Assembly: GCF_024256385.1 (NCBI RefSeq)
Contig: NZ_JAMLFW010000001.1
Location: forward strand, 4,588,001-4,652,000
DNA: 64,000 bases
Origin: Anatilimnocola floriformis
Lineage (GTDB): Bacteria > Planctomycetota > Planctomycetia > Pirellulales > Pirellulaceae
Direction of reading: 5' to 3'
Each line of letters opens with the position of its first letter. The first letter of the stretch is position 1. The position numbers and the translations under genes were made by a program. Shown here in pieces: positions 32,605 to 41,900 of this stretch. A model generated the notes under the pieces. It worked only from the letters and a program-made list of their open reading frames with translations. It was not told where the DNA came from and made no database searches.

Positions 32605-34758
32605 CTATCGAAATGCTGCGTAGCACCAAGAGCTGTGATCTGCGAAAATCTCGCCTAGCTCATCGCATTCGAGTTCGAGGACTTTGGCGTCAGCGGGAAG
32701 CTCAACGCAAACCGTGTCTAACGGCTTACGCTCGCTCGTGAAGAGCACGCGATTATCGGCCTTCACGATAAATTTTACCTGGGCGTTGCAGGCACCGTAG
32801 GCGATTGCCGTGAAATATTTGGCTTTCGCCGGAATCGCATAGGTCAGTTTGGACGGAGCGTGAGCAAATAGAAAATCGGTGCAGTCCGATCCGCCAATTG
32901 TTGGGATGTGCCCCCGGAAACCTTTCGGAAAGCTCGAGACGCCTAGCAAATTGTTATGCGCGTTCGCAGAGAGTGGTCTTAGGCCAGTAAGCCGAGTCGG
33001 TTTAAGCGCAAGCACGCTTGCGGGGATGGGCTTGACCAGCGGCGCATCGCGGCCGATGGAGGCTTTCCCTTCGACGCTGCGAACCTGGCATTTGGAAAAT
33101 AAGGCCTGGTCAAGAAAAGTGGCCAGTCCCGGTTGCGAGGTTGTCCCGATGAGTGACTCCCGGCGTTCAATGTTCGCCACGGGTCCCTTGTATTCAATGA
33201 TTTTTTCACCATTCAACAAGAAGTTGATCTGTGCCTGATCGAGTTGGATACGAACGTTGACTTCGTATCGGTAGCTATGATTGGAGTGCAGCAAGTTTCG
33301 CCTAACCTGCGGACCGCTAGAAATACCCTCGAACACGCAGGACTCATTGTTGTCAAAACAATCGACGCGCAGCTGAACCCAGCGGTCAGCAACGGGGAGG
33401 ATTAGATAAATGTCTTTATTTGCTTCCGCGAGCTTGAACTCGACGATCAAGTCGTAACTGCAATTGGCAAGCAGTACTGGCAGACGGAGCTTCGGTAGTT
33501 CGGTTTTGTCGGCGATTACGATCGTATTTTGCGGGCCCTTTTTCCAAAAACCGCGTGCTACGTCCTTATCAAAGTCCACGAGCGGAATCAGGTCGACCCA
33601 TTCGTTCAGCGGCAACGCCTTTTTGGTTGGATCATCAATGCTTAGTCTTGGCAGCGGTGCGGGACCGAGACTTTTCAACTTTTCTTCTACCGCCGCGCGA
33701 GGAATGCCGACGAATGCCTCGTCTGCAAGGGCTTCTTCGAACAGCAGTCGGGCGAGTTGCTTGCCCGAGGCAGCATCGGTCACGAGCCAACGATCAGCAA
33801 GCGTGACTTTTTCGCCGGCCGTTTTGACTTCGATACTCTGCGCGGCGAGCTTCTTCTTCTCGGGATCACTACCGAGGGCGAGGTAGGTCAAACTCTCGCG
33901 TACCCTTCCGCAAGTCAGGAGGTAGTTGCCGTAGGCTTGGTTGGCAATGGGATCGAGCGGTTTAGTAGCCAAGGTTTGTTGCGCTTGGTGAGCGCTCTCG
34001 GCGATCGTCAATCGCTCACGAGCAGTGACGAGTGCATCGGCAAAGTCCTTGCGACTCTTTCCAGCAGCCGTTTTGAGAATAAGTCCGTCCAGGTGATCAA
34101 ACACGAGCTTGGCGAGATTTGTCTGGTTGGAATTAGCTGCTTGTTCAGCGAGTGGGAGTAACAACTGGATGGAGTTGACGCTTTCGGCCGCTGACCAGGA
34201 GAGCTTATTATCGGCCGCCAATAGCAGCGGCAGCGCGTCATCGTCGTTGGCCACTATCAATTCTTTGAGCAGGCTGCGGACGAGTTCTGCCAATACCTCA
34301 CGTTCTCCGGGCGTGGGCTTGGCAGCGTTTGCTTCAGCTACGGCAGCCAGGATTTTTGCTTTCGCCTTTCTCGCCGGTGCGGCCCCCAGCATACCGCTCG
34401 AATGTTTCTGCAAAGATTCGAGCGCCGGCAGAGCAGTTTTGTAATCATTGCCTGCTGCGGCTAGGCGGACTGTTTCCTGCCACGTAGCCAGTAGCGAAGG
34501 AGTGTGATCTTTGATCGCCGCGCTCGTTTTGGCTTCTGCTGCCAAGAGCGATGCCAATTTCGGCCCATTTACTGGCAATGTGTCAGGATTCGCCGTGAGA
34601 TGCTCGTAGAACTTTTGAAACTTGGGATGCATTCTCAGAGCATCCCTCGCAGAATTCACCTCAGCGGTCAGCTTCGGATCTTGCGCAATAGACTGAGCAG
34701 ACCACCATGCGACAAGGCAGAGGACGAGCAGGAGGGTGGACTTTAGCGAGGTACACAT
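32605..34758 (-). CDS. Exported protein with C-terminal NPCBM-like domain
   Basis: A 717-residue protein with signal peptide (STLLLVLCLVAWWSAQSIAQ). Residues 30-350 are helical repeats rich in Ala/Leu. A middle beta-rich region (about 380-590) resembles laminin-G or concanavalin-type folds (YDLIVEFKLAE, VNVRIQLDQAQINFLLNGEK). The last 130 residues fit the NPCBM pattern: FLFAHAPSKLTYAIPAKAK, VKFIVKADNRVLFTS, then DHSSWCYAAF. NPCBM domains bind sugars. The general architecture is common among planctomycete exported proteins. Confidence 0.7.
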   Translation of the reverse strand: MCTSLKSTLLLVLCLVAWWSAQSIAQDPKLTAEVNSARDALRMHPKFQKFYEHLTANPDTLPVNGPKLASLLAAEAKTSAAIKDHTPSLLATWQETVRLAAAGNDYKTALPALESLQKHSSGMLGAAPARKAKAKILAAVAEANAAKPTPGEREVLAELVRSLLKELIVANDDDALPLLLAADNKLSWSAAESVNSIQLLLPLAEQAANSNQTNLAKLVFDHLDGLILKTAAGKSRKDFADALVTARERLTIAESAHQAQQTLATKPLDPIANQAYGNYLLTCGRVRESLTYLALGSDPEKKKLAAQSIEVKTAGEKVTLADRWLVTDAASGKQLARLLFEEALADEAFVGIPRAAVEEKLKSLGPAPLPRLSIDDPTKKALPLNEWVDLIPLVDFDKDVARGFWKKGPQNTIVIADKTELPKLRLPVLLANCSYDLIVEFKLAEANKDIYLILPVADRWVQLRVDCFDNNESCVFEGISSGPQVRRNLLHSNHSYRYEVNVRIQLDQAQINFLLNGEKIIEYKGPVANIERRESLIGTTSQPGLATFLDQALFSKCQVRSVEGKASIGRDAPLVKPIPASVLALKPTRLTGLRPLSANAHNNLLGVSSFPKGFRGHIPTIGGSDCTDFLFAHAPSKLTYAIPAKAKYFTAIAYGACNAQVKFIVKADNRVLFTSERKPLDTVCVELPADAKVLELECDELGEIFADHSSWCYAAFR

Positions 34759-34960
34759 TTCGGCCGCCAGGAACAGTCAGATTTAAGTGGCAACCCGGGA
34801 TTATCCGCTGGCACTTACGGGGTGTCAAACAATCCGAGTTTCGAATACACCGCCCGTCCGACAACAGTGTAAAGCGGGTACTTTCGCATCGTCAGCCGAA
34901 ACGACGCTGACGGTGCCCACGGTCCGATTTGATCTGTTAATTGCTGCAACGCGGGTTCTT

Positions 34961-35227
34961 TGGAGTCAGGTGCAGCTCCGCGGGGCCAAGCTGTACCGAA
35001 TGCATTTCTTCGCTGGCAAGCTGCAGTACCCCGGAAAACGGCAATTGAGTCTGTTCGATCCGCCACAGGTGCGCGACGACAAGTTGCGACAACTTAAAGC
35101 GGAGGTGAATCAACGCCATGGGCGGTTCGCGCTGCGTAGCGCCGCCACGTTGCCACTTACCGAGATATACGCGGACGTATCTAACGGTTACGGAATTTGC
35201 GATGTGCAAGGCAAGACGTGCTTTTAA
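34961..35227 (+). pseudogene. Y-family DNA polymerase C-terminal remnant
   Basis: The plus strand encodes RQLSLFDPPQVRDDKLRQLK, then RHGRFALRSAATLPL and YGICDVQGKTCF. I recall this as the C-terminal tail of a planctomycete UmuC-like polymerase. No palm or finger domain is present and no start codon fits, so only the last ~85 codons remain. Its stop overlaps the ATG of the next gene (TAATG), which shows that the two were an operon. Confidence 0.5.
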
Positions 35228-35678
35228 TGGACGGCTTAGCTATTCCCTGGTCGCTGTTGCCGGCAGAGCTGATTGAACAGCATCGGCTATCGCACCGCAT
35301 GCACGAGCGAGGCGGTGAACGCGAAATACGCTTCCTGCGCCGCAGCAAGTTGCCGCTGTTGCCGGTGTGGTGTGACGGTCAGTACCGAGTTGTCCCCTGG
35401 GGCTGCCGCAGCGGGCTTCTGCCGAAGTCTGGCCTGACTTGGCTTACGACAGTCGAGTCCGGAGAGTGGGTGAACTACTGCGCTGACGCGGTCACAGTCC
35501 CTGCCGTGCTGGGCCTGCAAAATGGAATCTGGTACCGCATTCGAGAAGGCGTCCAGGGGCTCATCGTCGAACGTCGGGAGCTCACGGCGGCTACGTGATT
35601 GTCGAGCCAGCGAGCCATTATTTCCGCGTGATGACCAGAGCCGACAAGATGCCAGTGTTAATTCAAGAGCGGATTTAG
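35227..35678 (+). pseudogene. Partner gene of the polymerase remnant, frameshifted
   Basis: Starts at the ATG overlapping the polymerase stop. The first frame gives IEQHRLSHRMHERGGEREIR up to VQGLIVERRE and then runs to a chance stop at 35598. The matching continuation HGGYVIVEPASHYFRVMTRA, ending PVLIQERI, is in another frame and stops at 35678. One frameshift near 35575 therefore breaks a gene of about 150 codons. Family unknown to me; it is a small protein coupled to a polymerase gene. Confidence 0.5.
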
Positions 35679-35737
35679 TGCCCAGACGCGCCGGCATTCG
35701 GCTACGGAATGCCGGGTGAGATGACGATCTCAGTGGT

Positions 35738-36574
35738 TTATTGGAGCGCTTCGTTCAGAAGCTTGGCCAACCGAACTCCTGCTTTCTGGATCTGGCTCTC
35801 GATTACCGGCTTCGCCGCAGTGACGTAGGCTTCATTAATCACGAATGGTGTCGGCGAGTGGTCCGGAATGTCTTTGTAAGCGACATCGTGAGCCAGATTG
35901 TGTCCCTCGTTGGCCCAAGCGGCGGGATCTGTGATCTGTTCCCAATCCGTCTTCTGCTGAGCGGTGATCCGAGTTTGAATTTCGGCAGCGTATTCTTCAG
36001 GATCCAACTCCTGCATGTTTTCGTCGAGGATCGCGCCGTCCCACACCGAGTGCAAGTTCGTAATTCCCTGGCGATCCAAAAAGCGGACATGAACCTCGTT
36101 GCCGCCGACATCGTTGTTTCGCTCGGCGCAATGCAGGGGTTGGTGAATGTCGCCCACGAAGTGGACCAGGAGCTTTAGTGCCATCACCTTCTTGGCCTGC
36201 GGCGCATTTGAGCTCTTGAGTATGGCCAACTGCTCTGAAATCTGTGCGACGACGCAGTCCTTGTTGATGCAATCACGACTGGCCTTGTAGTCGGCGGCAT
36301 CGTCAGGGATGTCGACATAGTGCCACGAACGAGTGTGCTTGCCGGCCGTCGTGTGCTTGTAGCTATCAGCGAACATGCAAATGCTGCGATCGTAGATATG
36401 CTTCTGATCGATGAGTTGCTGAAGCTTCTGGCGCGCTGTGTCCGTCAAATATTTGTCGGCAACTTTAGCGACTGCGATATGACCGTTGTCGTCAAAGGCC
36501 CACGCCGATTGAGCGGCGAACGGCGTGGCGTACAAGAGCGAGGTGAAAACAAACTGGAACATCAGACGCGACAT
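35738..36574 (-). CDS. S1/P1-type zinc nuclease, exported
   Basis: A 278-residue protein with signal peptide ending A-Q-S-A just before W-A-F-D-D-N-G-H. In this family the mature N-terminal Trp and the following His bind zinc, and both are present (Trp25, His32). Further ligands lie in the FADSYKH region, TRSWHYVDIP, LLVHFVGDIHQPLHCAE and NLHSVWDG. The trinuclear zinc site therefore looks complete. These enzymes cut single-stranded nucleic acid in the periplasm or outside the cell. Confidence 0.88.
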   Translation of the reverse strand: MSRLMFQFVFTSLLYATPFAAQSAWAFDDNGHIAVAKVADKYLTDTARQKLQQLIDQKHIYDRSICMFADSYKHTTAGKHTRSWHYVDIPDDAADYKASRDCINKDCVVAQISEQLAILKSSNAPQAKKVMALKLLVHFVGDIHQPLHCAERNNDVGGNEVHVRFLDRQGITNLHSVWDGAILDENMQELDPEEYAAEIQTRITAQQKTDWEQITDPAAWANEGHNLAHDVAYKDIPDHSPTPFVINEAYVTAAKPVIESQIQKAGVRLAKLLNEALQ

Positions 36575-36902
36575 GTTTTTCTCCCGAGGGCAAGTTCTAG
36601 AGAGCGAAAGGCGAACGCAGTTGAAGGGCTACAGCGGTGGGCAACATATCGAAAGCCGTCCTGCCATTCAATTATTTGTAATCCTTGGGGCGCAACTTCA
36701 TCAAATCTTCCCGACGCACGCGAAACCGGTGACATGGATGGTCACACGAAATTCCTGGCTCAAACGTCGATCGTGCTTTAATAGTTGGGAACATCTCAAC
36801 AATTCTTTCCCTGATTCCCAAAACAGCGCTTGATGTTCTTCCGAAGTCATGGCTCATGTGTGTCTGTCCGCAGGACGGATTACCAAACACGGAGCACGAA
36901 CC

Positions 36903-37145
36903 ATGAGCAGCGAACGAAAGAGCGGGGCGGTCAATCAGAAGGCGTTCGAGAAGGTCATTCGCGACAACCTTTCGCCGGAGGGCGTAGCCGCAGTGGTGAT
37001 GGCGCTGCAACCAGCGGGCTCGATCCCGACTACGACGCCCGAGGGTGAGCAGGCGATCGAGCAAGTCCTTTGGTTCCGAGACACGCTGCTCGACATAATC
37101 GGCGTGGAGACCTTCAACCGAACCATGGATGAACTCGGGTTCTAA
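36903..37145 (+). CDS. Small hypothetical protein
   Basis: An 80-residue protein from the ATG at 36903 (GGAG about nine bases upstream). It is helical with no signal or membrane segment (AVNQKAFEKVIRDNLSPEGV). It is 90 bp before the HARE-HTH gene on the same strand. Not recognised. Confidence 0.5.
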   Translation: MSSERKSGAVNQKAFEKVIRDNLSPEGVAAVVMALQPAGSIPTTTPEGEQAIEQVLWFRDTLLDIIGVETFNRTMDELGF

Positions 37146-37232
37146 GCCGAAACGCCCACGTGGGCGTCGCTCGGCGGTGGTTCGCCGGGCCTGATGATGG
37201 CAGCCGATCCATCCCGAACCAAGGAACGAACG

Positions 37233-37694
37233 ATGTCCAAGAAAACCAGCTCGAAGACCGCTACCAAGAAGAGCACGAAGAAGGCCGCGCCGAAGAAGAC
37301 CGCGCCGCCTGTGGCAACGCCCAAGCCCGGCGAATGCCCCAAGGGTGGCTCGCACGAATGGACTGAGGAAGGCACCGAGACTTACTGCTCGAAGTGCAAG
37401 GAACCAAAGGTGGCGAAGTCCAAGCGAGCCGCCAAGGAAAGGTCCGCGAAGCCGGCGAAGAAGGTAAAGCTATCCGCCCTCGACGCCGCGGCCCAGGTTC
37501 TCGAATCCAGCGAGCAGCCCATGAACGCGAAGGCGATGATCGAAGCGATGACAACGAAGGGACTCTGGTCGAGTCCCGGCGGCAAGACGCCCCACGCCAC
37601 GCTCTACAGCGCGATCATCCGCGAGATCTCGGTGAAGGGGAAGGAATCGCGGTTCAAGAAGACGGATCGGGGGGATTTTGCGTTCAACGGGTAG
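37233..37694 (+). CDS. HARE-HTH protein with histone-H1-like lysine-rich N-terminus
   Basis: A 153-residue protein from the ATG at 37233, with AAGGA seven bases upstream. Residues 1-30 are almost only Lys, Ser, Thr and Ala (MSKKTSSKTATKKSTKKAAP). A small zinc ribbon follows (C-P-K-G-G-S-H-E-W ... Y-C-S-K-C). After a second Lys/Ala-rich stretch, the last 70 residues form a HARE-HTH domain (ALDAAAQVLESSEQPMNAKA, then LWSSPGGKTPHATLYSAIIR). HARE-HTH domains link chromatin-type and restriction proteins and bind DNA. A nucleoid or regulatory role is likely. Confidence 0.8.
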   Translation: MSKKTSSKTATKKSTKKAAPKKTAPPVATPKPGECPKGGSHEWTEEGTETYCSKCKEPKVAKSKRAAKERSAKPAKKVKLSALDAAAQVLESSEQPMNAKAMIEAMTTKGLWSSPGGKTPHATLYSAIIREISVKGKESRFKKTDRGDFAFNG

Positions 37695-37798
37695 GCCTGT
37701 CGACGAAACCCCTCTGAAACACGGAAATGAATAGGGTTTCGTCGACGCGGTAGGTTTGCCTCTGACGCCGCAGGTTTGCCGCGTGCGGGTGTTTTCTC

Positions 37799-38744
37799 GT
37801 GGGTCGGCCAACTTCTCGCACCACCAATACTTTGCAAACGCGGGCCACTGGTGCAAAGTCCCGTGCGATCCTGGTGTTTGCTCCGATTCTTGGGCAGATT
37901 TCGGGAACTACACTGGGGCGGAAGGAAATCAGGGATTTTCTGGACTGGGTCCACTCTCGCGCCGTCGCCGAAGATGGTTCAAATCCTGGCCGGATTGTCA
38001 ACAAGGCGCGGGTGCACTTGCGAGCCATCATGGCGTGGGGGCATGGGACCAGGACCTGCTCGACTCGCTGACGCGTTTCCCCAAGCCGAAGGAACAGCGA
38101 GACGTTGCGGGCCGACACTATCTCACTAAGGCCGAATTAATCGCACTCTACTTTACGACTTATCAGATGAAGCGGCCGCGCGGGTGGTCGGAGCCGCATC
38201 CAGTCGGACGGTATTGGCGGTGCGCCCTCGTGTTTTTCTACAACTACGGTCTCGACACCGGAACCATTTGGAAATCCACTTCTTCCCATGAGCCGATTCT
38301 CTGGCGCCACGTCTGTTGGGAGAAGCAGTCTCCTGACCGAGACGTCAAACAGCAATCGCCGTGGGGTTGGCTGTTCTACAAGCGTGTGAAGACGGGGAAG
38401 ACCTTTCATCGCCCGATGAATCGCGCGGTTCATTCCAACATTAGAACTCTCTTGCCACTGCAGGTCCGTCCGGAAGATCCGGTTTTCCTTGGCGGAGGAG
38501 CGCGGCCGAACGCCCGCTTCGAGGAGCTTTGTCAACTAGCTGGAATCAAGGCGAAGCTCGATATCGAGTCGGGTACCGAAGAGCCTTGGTTGGCGGCATT
38601 ACTTAACGTCACTATGCCCATCGAGCACCATTGGCGTTCAAGGCCATCATGACCATTCCGCAGCCTTCCGCCTTTCACTCCCGGATGAAGGGCCAAGAAG
38701 GTCAGTGTCCTTGCTGTCGAAGCCCGTTCTCCGAGTCAAAGTGA
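37799..38744 (+). pseudogene. Tyrosine-recombinase integrase, frameshifted and internally deleted
   Basis: Three frames together give a planctomycete-type integrase: GRKEIRDFLDWVHSRAVAED and LRAIMAW in the first, then DSLTRFPKPKEQRDVAGRHY and HVCWEKQSPDRDV through FEELCQLAGIKAKLDIESGT in the second (from about 38040), then HYAHRAPLAFKAIMTIPQPS in a third from 38610. Between the last two the stretch with the catalytic H-x-x-R and second His is missing. The gene is dead. The third frame ends in a C-P-C-C-R-like tail at 38744. Confidence 0.65.
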
Positions 38745-38764
38745 CGGATGACGATGTGACTGAA
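38706..38764 (+). repeat. 59-bp direct repeat, copy 1 (integrase tail)
   Basis: Matches 38869-38927 at about 49 of 59 positions. Both encode a C-P-C-C-R tail followed by an E-S-K/E stop in the integrase frame, so they look like two 3' ends of integrase genes left in tandem. Confidence 0.6.
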
Positions 38765-38868
38765 GCACGTGATACAGTGCGACTGGATTGGGTGGCCTTT
38801 CTCGTGAACGCAGTCAGCAACATCAACCGGTATGACGCACGCCCCCTGACCGTCGGCCAGCAGGGCTT

Positions 38869-38927
38869 TGTCCTTGCTGCCGACTATCATTCGCCGAGTC
38901 AGAGTGACGGAGGACGATGTGACCGAA
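38869..38927 (+). repeat. 59-bp direct repeat, copy 2 (integrase tail)
   Basis: Second copy of the repeat at 38706-38764, 163 bp downstream. It lies just before the 3' end of the giant surface-protein gene. Confidence 0.6.
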
Positions 38928-38958
38928 CCGGTTGGCGCTTCCATCAAGCATTCCGACC

Positions 38959-41900
38959 TTAGACGTTAGTGATTGCGATTTCCGCGCCTGGTTTGTTGAT
39001 ATCCGGGAGCTTGTCCTTAACCGTAGCGGCGCCCGAGAGGCTGGCGAAGAAGAAATCGAGAGCCCCAGCACCGCCGTTCAGTGTGTCCGACACGCCATCG
39101 GGATTGAGTGCGCCGTCGAGATCCATGGCCAGTTGCGATGTCCGGGCCGCATACGTTCCGGCTCCCGTCCAGTGAGCCAACAGGTTGGCCAGGTCGGCGG
39201 CGATCGAGTCGAAGTCGGTCGAGCTGTCGATGAGCAGATCCTGCCCCGCGCCGCCAGTGAGATTGTCGACGCCAGCGCCACCAATCAAGATCGCGTGGCC
39301 AGCGTTAGCGCCGCCTGGTGGCGTGCCGCCAACCTTCAGCGTGTCGTTGCCATTGCCACCGACGAGAACGGCAGGACCGCTGCCGGCGATCAGCGTGTCG
39401 TTCCCTTCGCCGCCGAAGAGAATCGCAGTGCCGGAGCCGCTGGTCAGCGTGTCGTTGCCACCCTTGCCGTCGATTTGCAGTTTGCCGGCGTAGGCCGAGG
39501 CGTTGATCACGTTGGCGCCGGCTCCGCCTGTTAGGTCCGCGGCTTCAAAACCGTTGAACGAGATCGCGCCACGGCCAGCTCGCGTTAGAGTCGTGTTGTT
39601 CAGGGTCATCGTGGTGGCGTTGTCCGTCACTGCCAAGGTGTCGGTCCCCGCGCCAGCCGTGAGGGTCGCAGTTCCGGCCCAGTTATCGATCGTGAATTTG
39701 CTGTCGACCGCTCCCGCGACGGAAGTCAGAATCGCATTTTCAATCGCATTGAGCTGCACCGTCGGCTTGGCAGGGCGCTGCAACTGTGTCGGGGTGAGCG
39801 TGTAGTTGTCGCTGCCGACATCTTCGATCGTGTCGGTGCCAGCGCCGCCGTTCACTGCCAGGGCCCGCGTCCAGCCGCTCACCGTGAACTTGTTGTTCGC
39901 GGCACCGCCTGTCAGGGTCGCGCTGGCAATGCCGGTCATCGTTACCGTGGAGGTCACCGAGCCCGACGTGCGTGTGAGGAGCGAGTCCGTCAGCACAAAG
40001 TTGCCGTCGCCGGTGTACGCCACTGCATCGCTGCCACCCGCACCATCGATCAGCACGTTGACTGCCAGGTTGTTGAATACGAAGTAGTCGAACCCCGAAG
40101 TGCCCGTGAGCTCGATCCGTTCGATCTGCGTGTAGGCATCGGCGGACGTACCGACTCGCACGGTAGTGCTCGAAATATTCGCGCCGCCCGGCTGTTCGAC
40201 GATTCTGTCGAAGCCTGCTCCGCCGGAGATGGTATCGTTCCCCGCGCCGCCGATGAAAATATCGTCGCCGGCGTTACCCGCCATGACGTCGGTACCATCG
40301 CCACCGATGATCGTGTCTGGGCCGCTGCCGCCAGAGATCGTATCGTTGCCGGCATCACCATAGATGGTCGTCGGAGTATTGATCGGCTTTGCCGTGGTCG
40401 ATTCCACGACGATCGAGTCGTTACCCGACCGCCCCGCGATCACCATGCGGCTGATCGACGCCAGCGAGAAGGTGCCGATTGCGCCAATACCCGGATTCAT
40501 GTAGACGGTGATCATGCCCGGCGACGTAACACGGACCACGATCGCATCGTTGACGTTATCGCGTCCCGTGATCACGAGCACATCGGGATTGGTCGGGCCG
40601 GGATTGTCGGCATCGTCGATCAGCACCGCCGTCCCTTGGGCGAAATTCTGGATCGTGAGTTGATAATCTTCCACTTCACCGTCGTCGGCGAGACCGGTTG
40701 GCAGCGTAGAACCCGTGGTGCTGATGCGGAAGCGAGCGTAGGTCGTACCCGTGACTGCATCATCGGGGATGGCTACTGTGAGCGTGTTCAGCCCTGGCGT
40801 GACCATCAAACCATTGGCGATCTTCTCGGCAACGTCGAACACGCCGTTGCGATTGAAGTCGATCCAGGCATCGACAATGCCCGCCGCCGTCGCATTGAGG
40901 GTGATATTGGTCTTCACTCGCGGCTGCAGAGTGGTCGAGCTAAACGTCACGCCGTCTTCGTCATCAGTGCCGTTGGCGTCATCACCGGTCGCGGTGGCAT
41001 TCGGCTGGCTCGCGGTTTCGAAATCGCGAGTTCCGAGCAGCGGTCCGCTACCGTTGTCACCTTCATAGTGCTGCGCCACGCCATAAGTGGCGGGAGCATC
41101 GCCGAAGTCGTAGTCTGCAACGTTCGTGAGGTTAATCGTGACCGATCCGGTATCGGTATTGAAGCCATCGCTGACTTGCACCGTCAACGTGAACGTCGGA
41201 TTGGTAGTGAACACGAGTCCGCTCGCATCCGCAACCGTGATCTGGCCGGCATTGTTGATCGCAAAAGCACCGCCGGTGTTACCTGCCGTGATCGACCAGG
41301 TGAAGGTGGTGTTCGCATCGGGATCGGTCGCGGTCACGGTACCAATGAGCGTCGCAACCGCGGTGTATTCCGGAATCGTGAACGGGCCTGCCGGATCAAC
41401 GACTGGGGGCTCGCCAATCGCCGATAGAGTCACGTCGGTGGTGGAGTAGTTGATCCGCAACTTTTCGGCGTTCAGCGTGAGTTCATCGTTGTTGTCCAGA
41501 TCAACGAAGGTGCCATTGCGACTCGTCGACGTGACGATCGTAAAGGTGTCGCCGACGGTCGGTACGTAGGCTCCCGTAATCGTCAGGTCCGACTCCGTCA
41601 GATCGACCGAGTTGGCGATCACATCCACTGCGCTGTAGTCGTTAGCTGCGGTGAGCGTCAGTTCGAGCTCTCCACGCAAGATGACCGCGCCGTCGGCGGT
41701 GAGGGTTGCATCTCCGACGCCGACACTTAGCTTGCCATCGAGCCCAATGTTGACACCCGCTGTCAATGCGACAGTCGTGCCGCTAATCAACGTGCCGGAA
41801 TCTTGCCCGACGTCGCCAGTTGTCGCCGTTAACGATACCGACGCCAACGCTCCGCCACTGGCTGTCTGGATCGACTTACTCACCGTGAGGTAACCGGCAG

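Noticed and set aside
32351-32623. 90-residue plus-strand gene in the gap before 32605
   Set aside because: No ribosome site and unusual composition, and its end overlaps the 3' end of the minus-strand gene.
36672-37355. 227-residue minus-strand reading over the small gene and the HARE-HTH gene start
   Set aside because: Arg/Gly/Leu-rich shadow of two plus-strand genes that have good ribosome sites.
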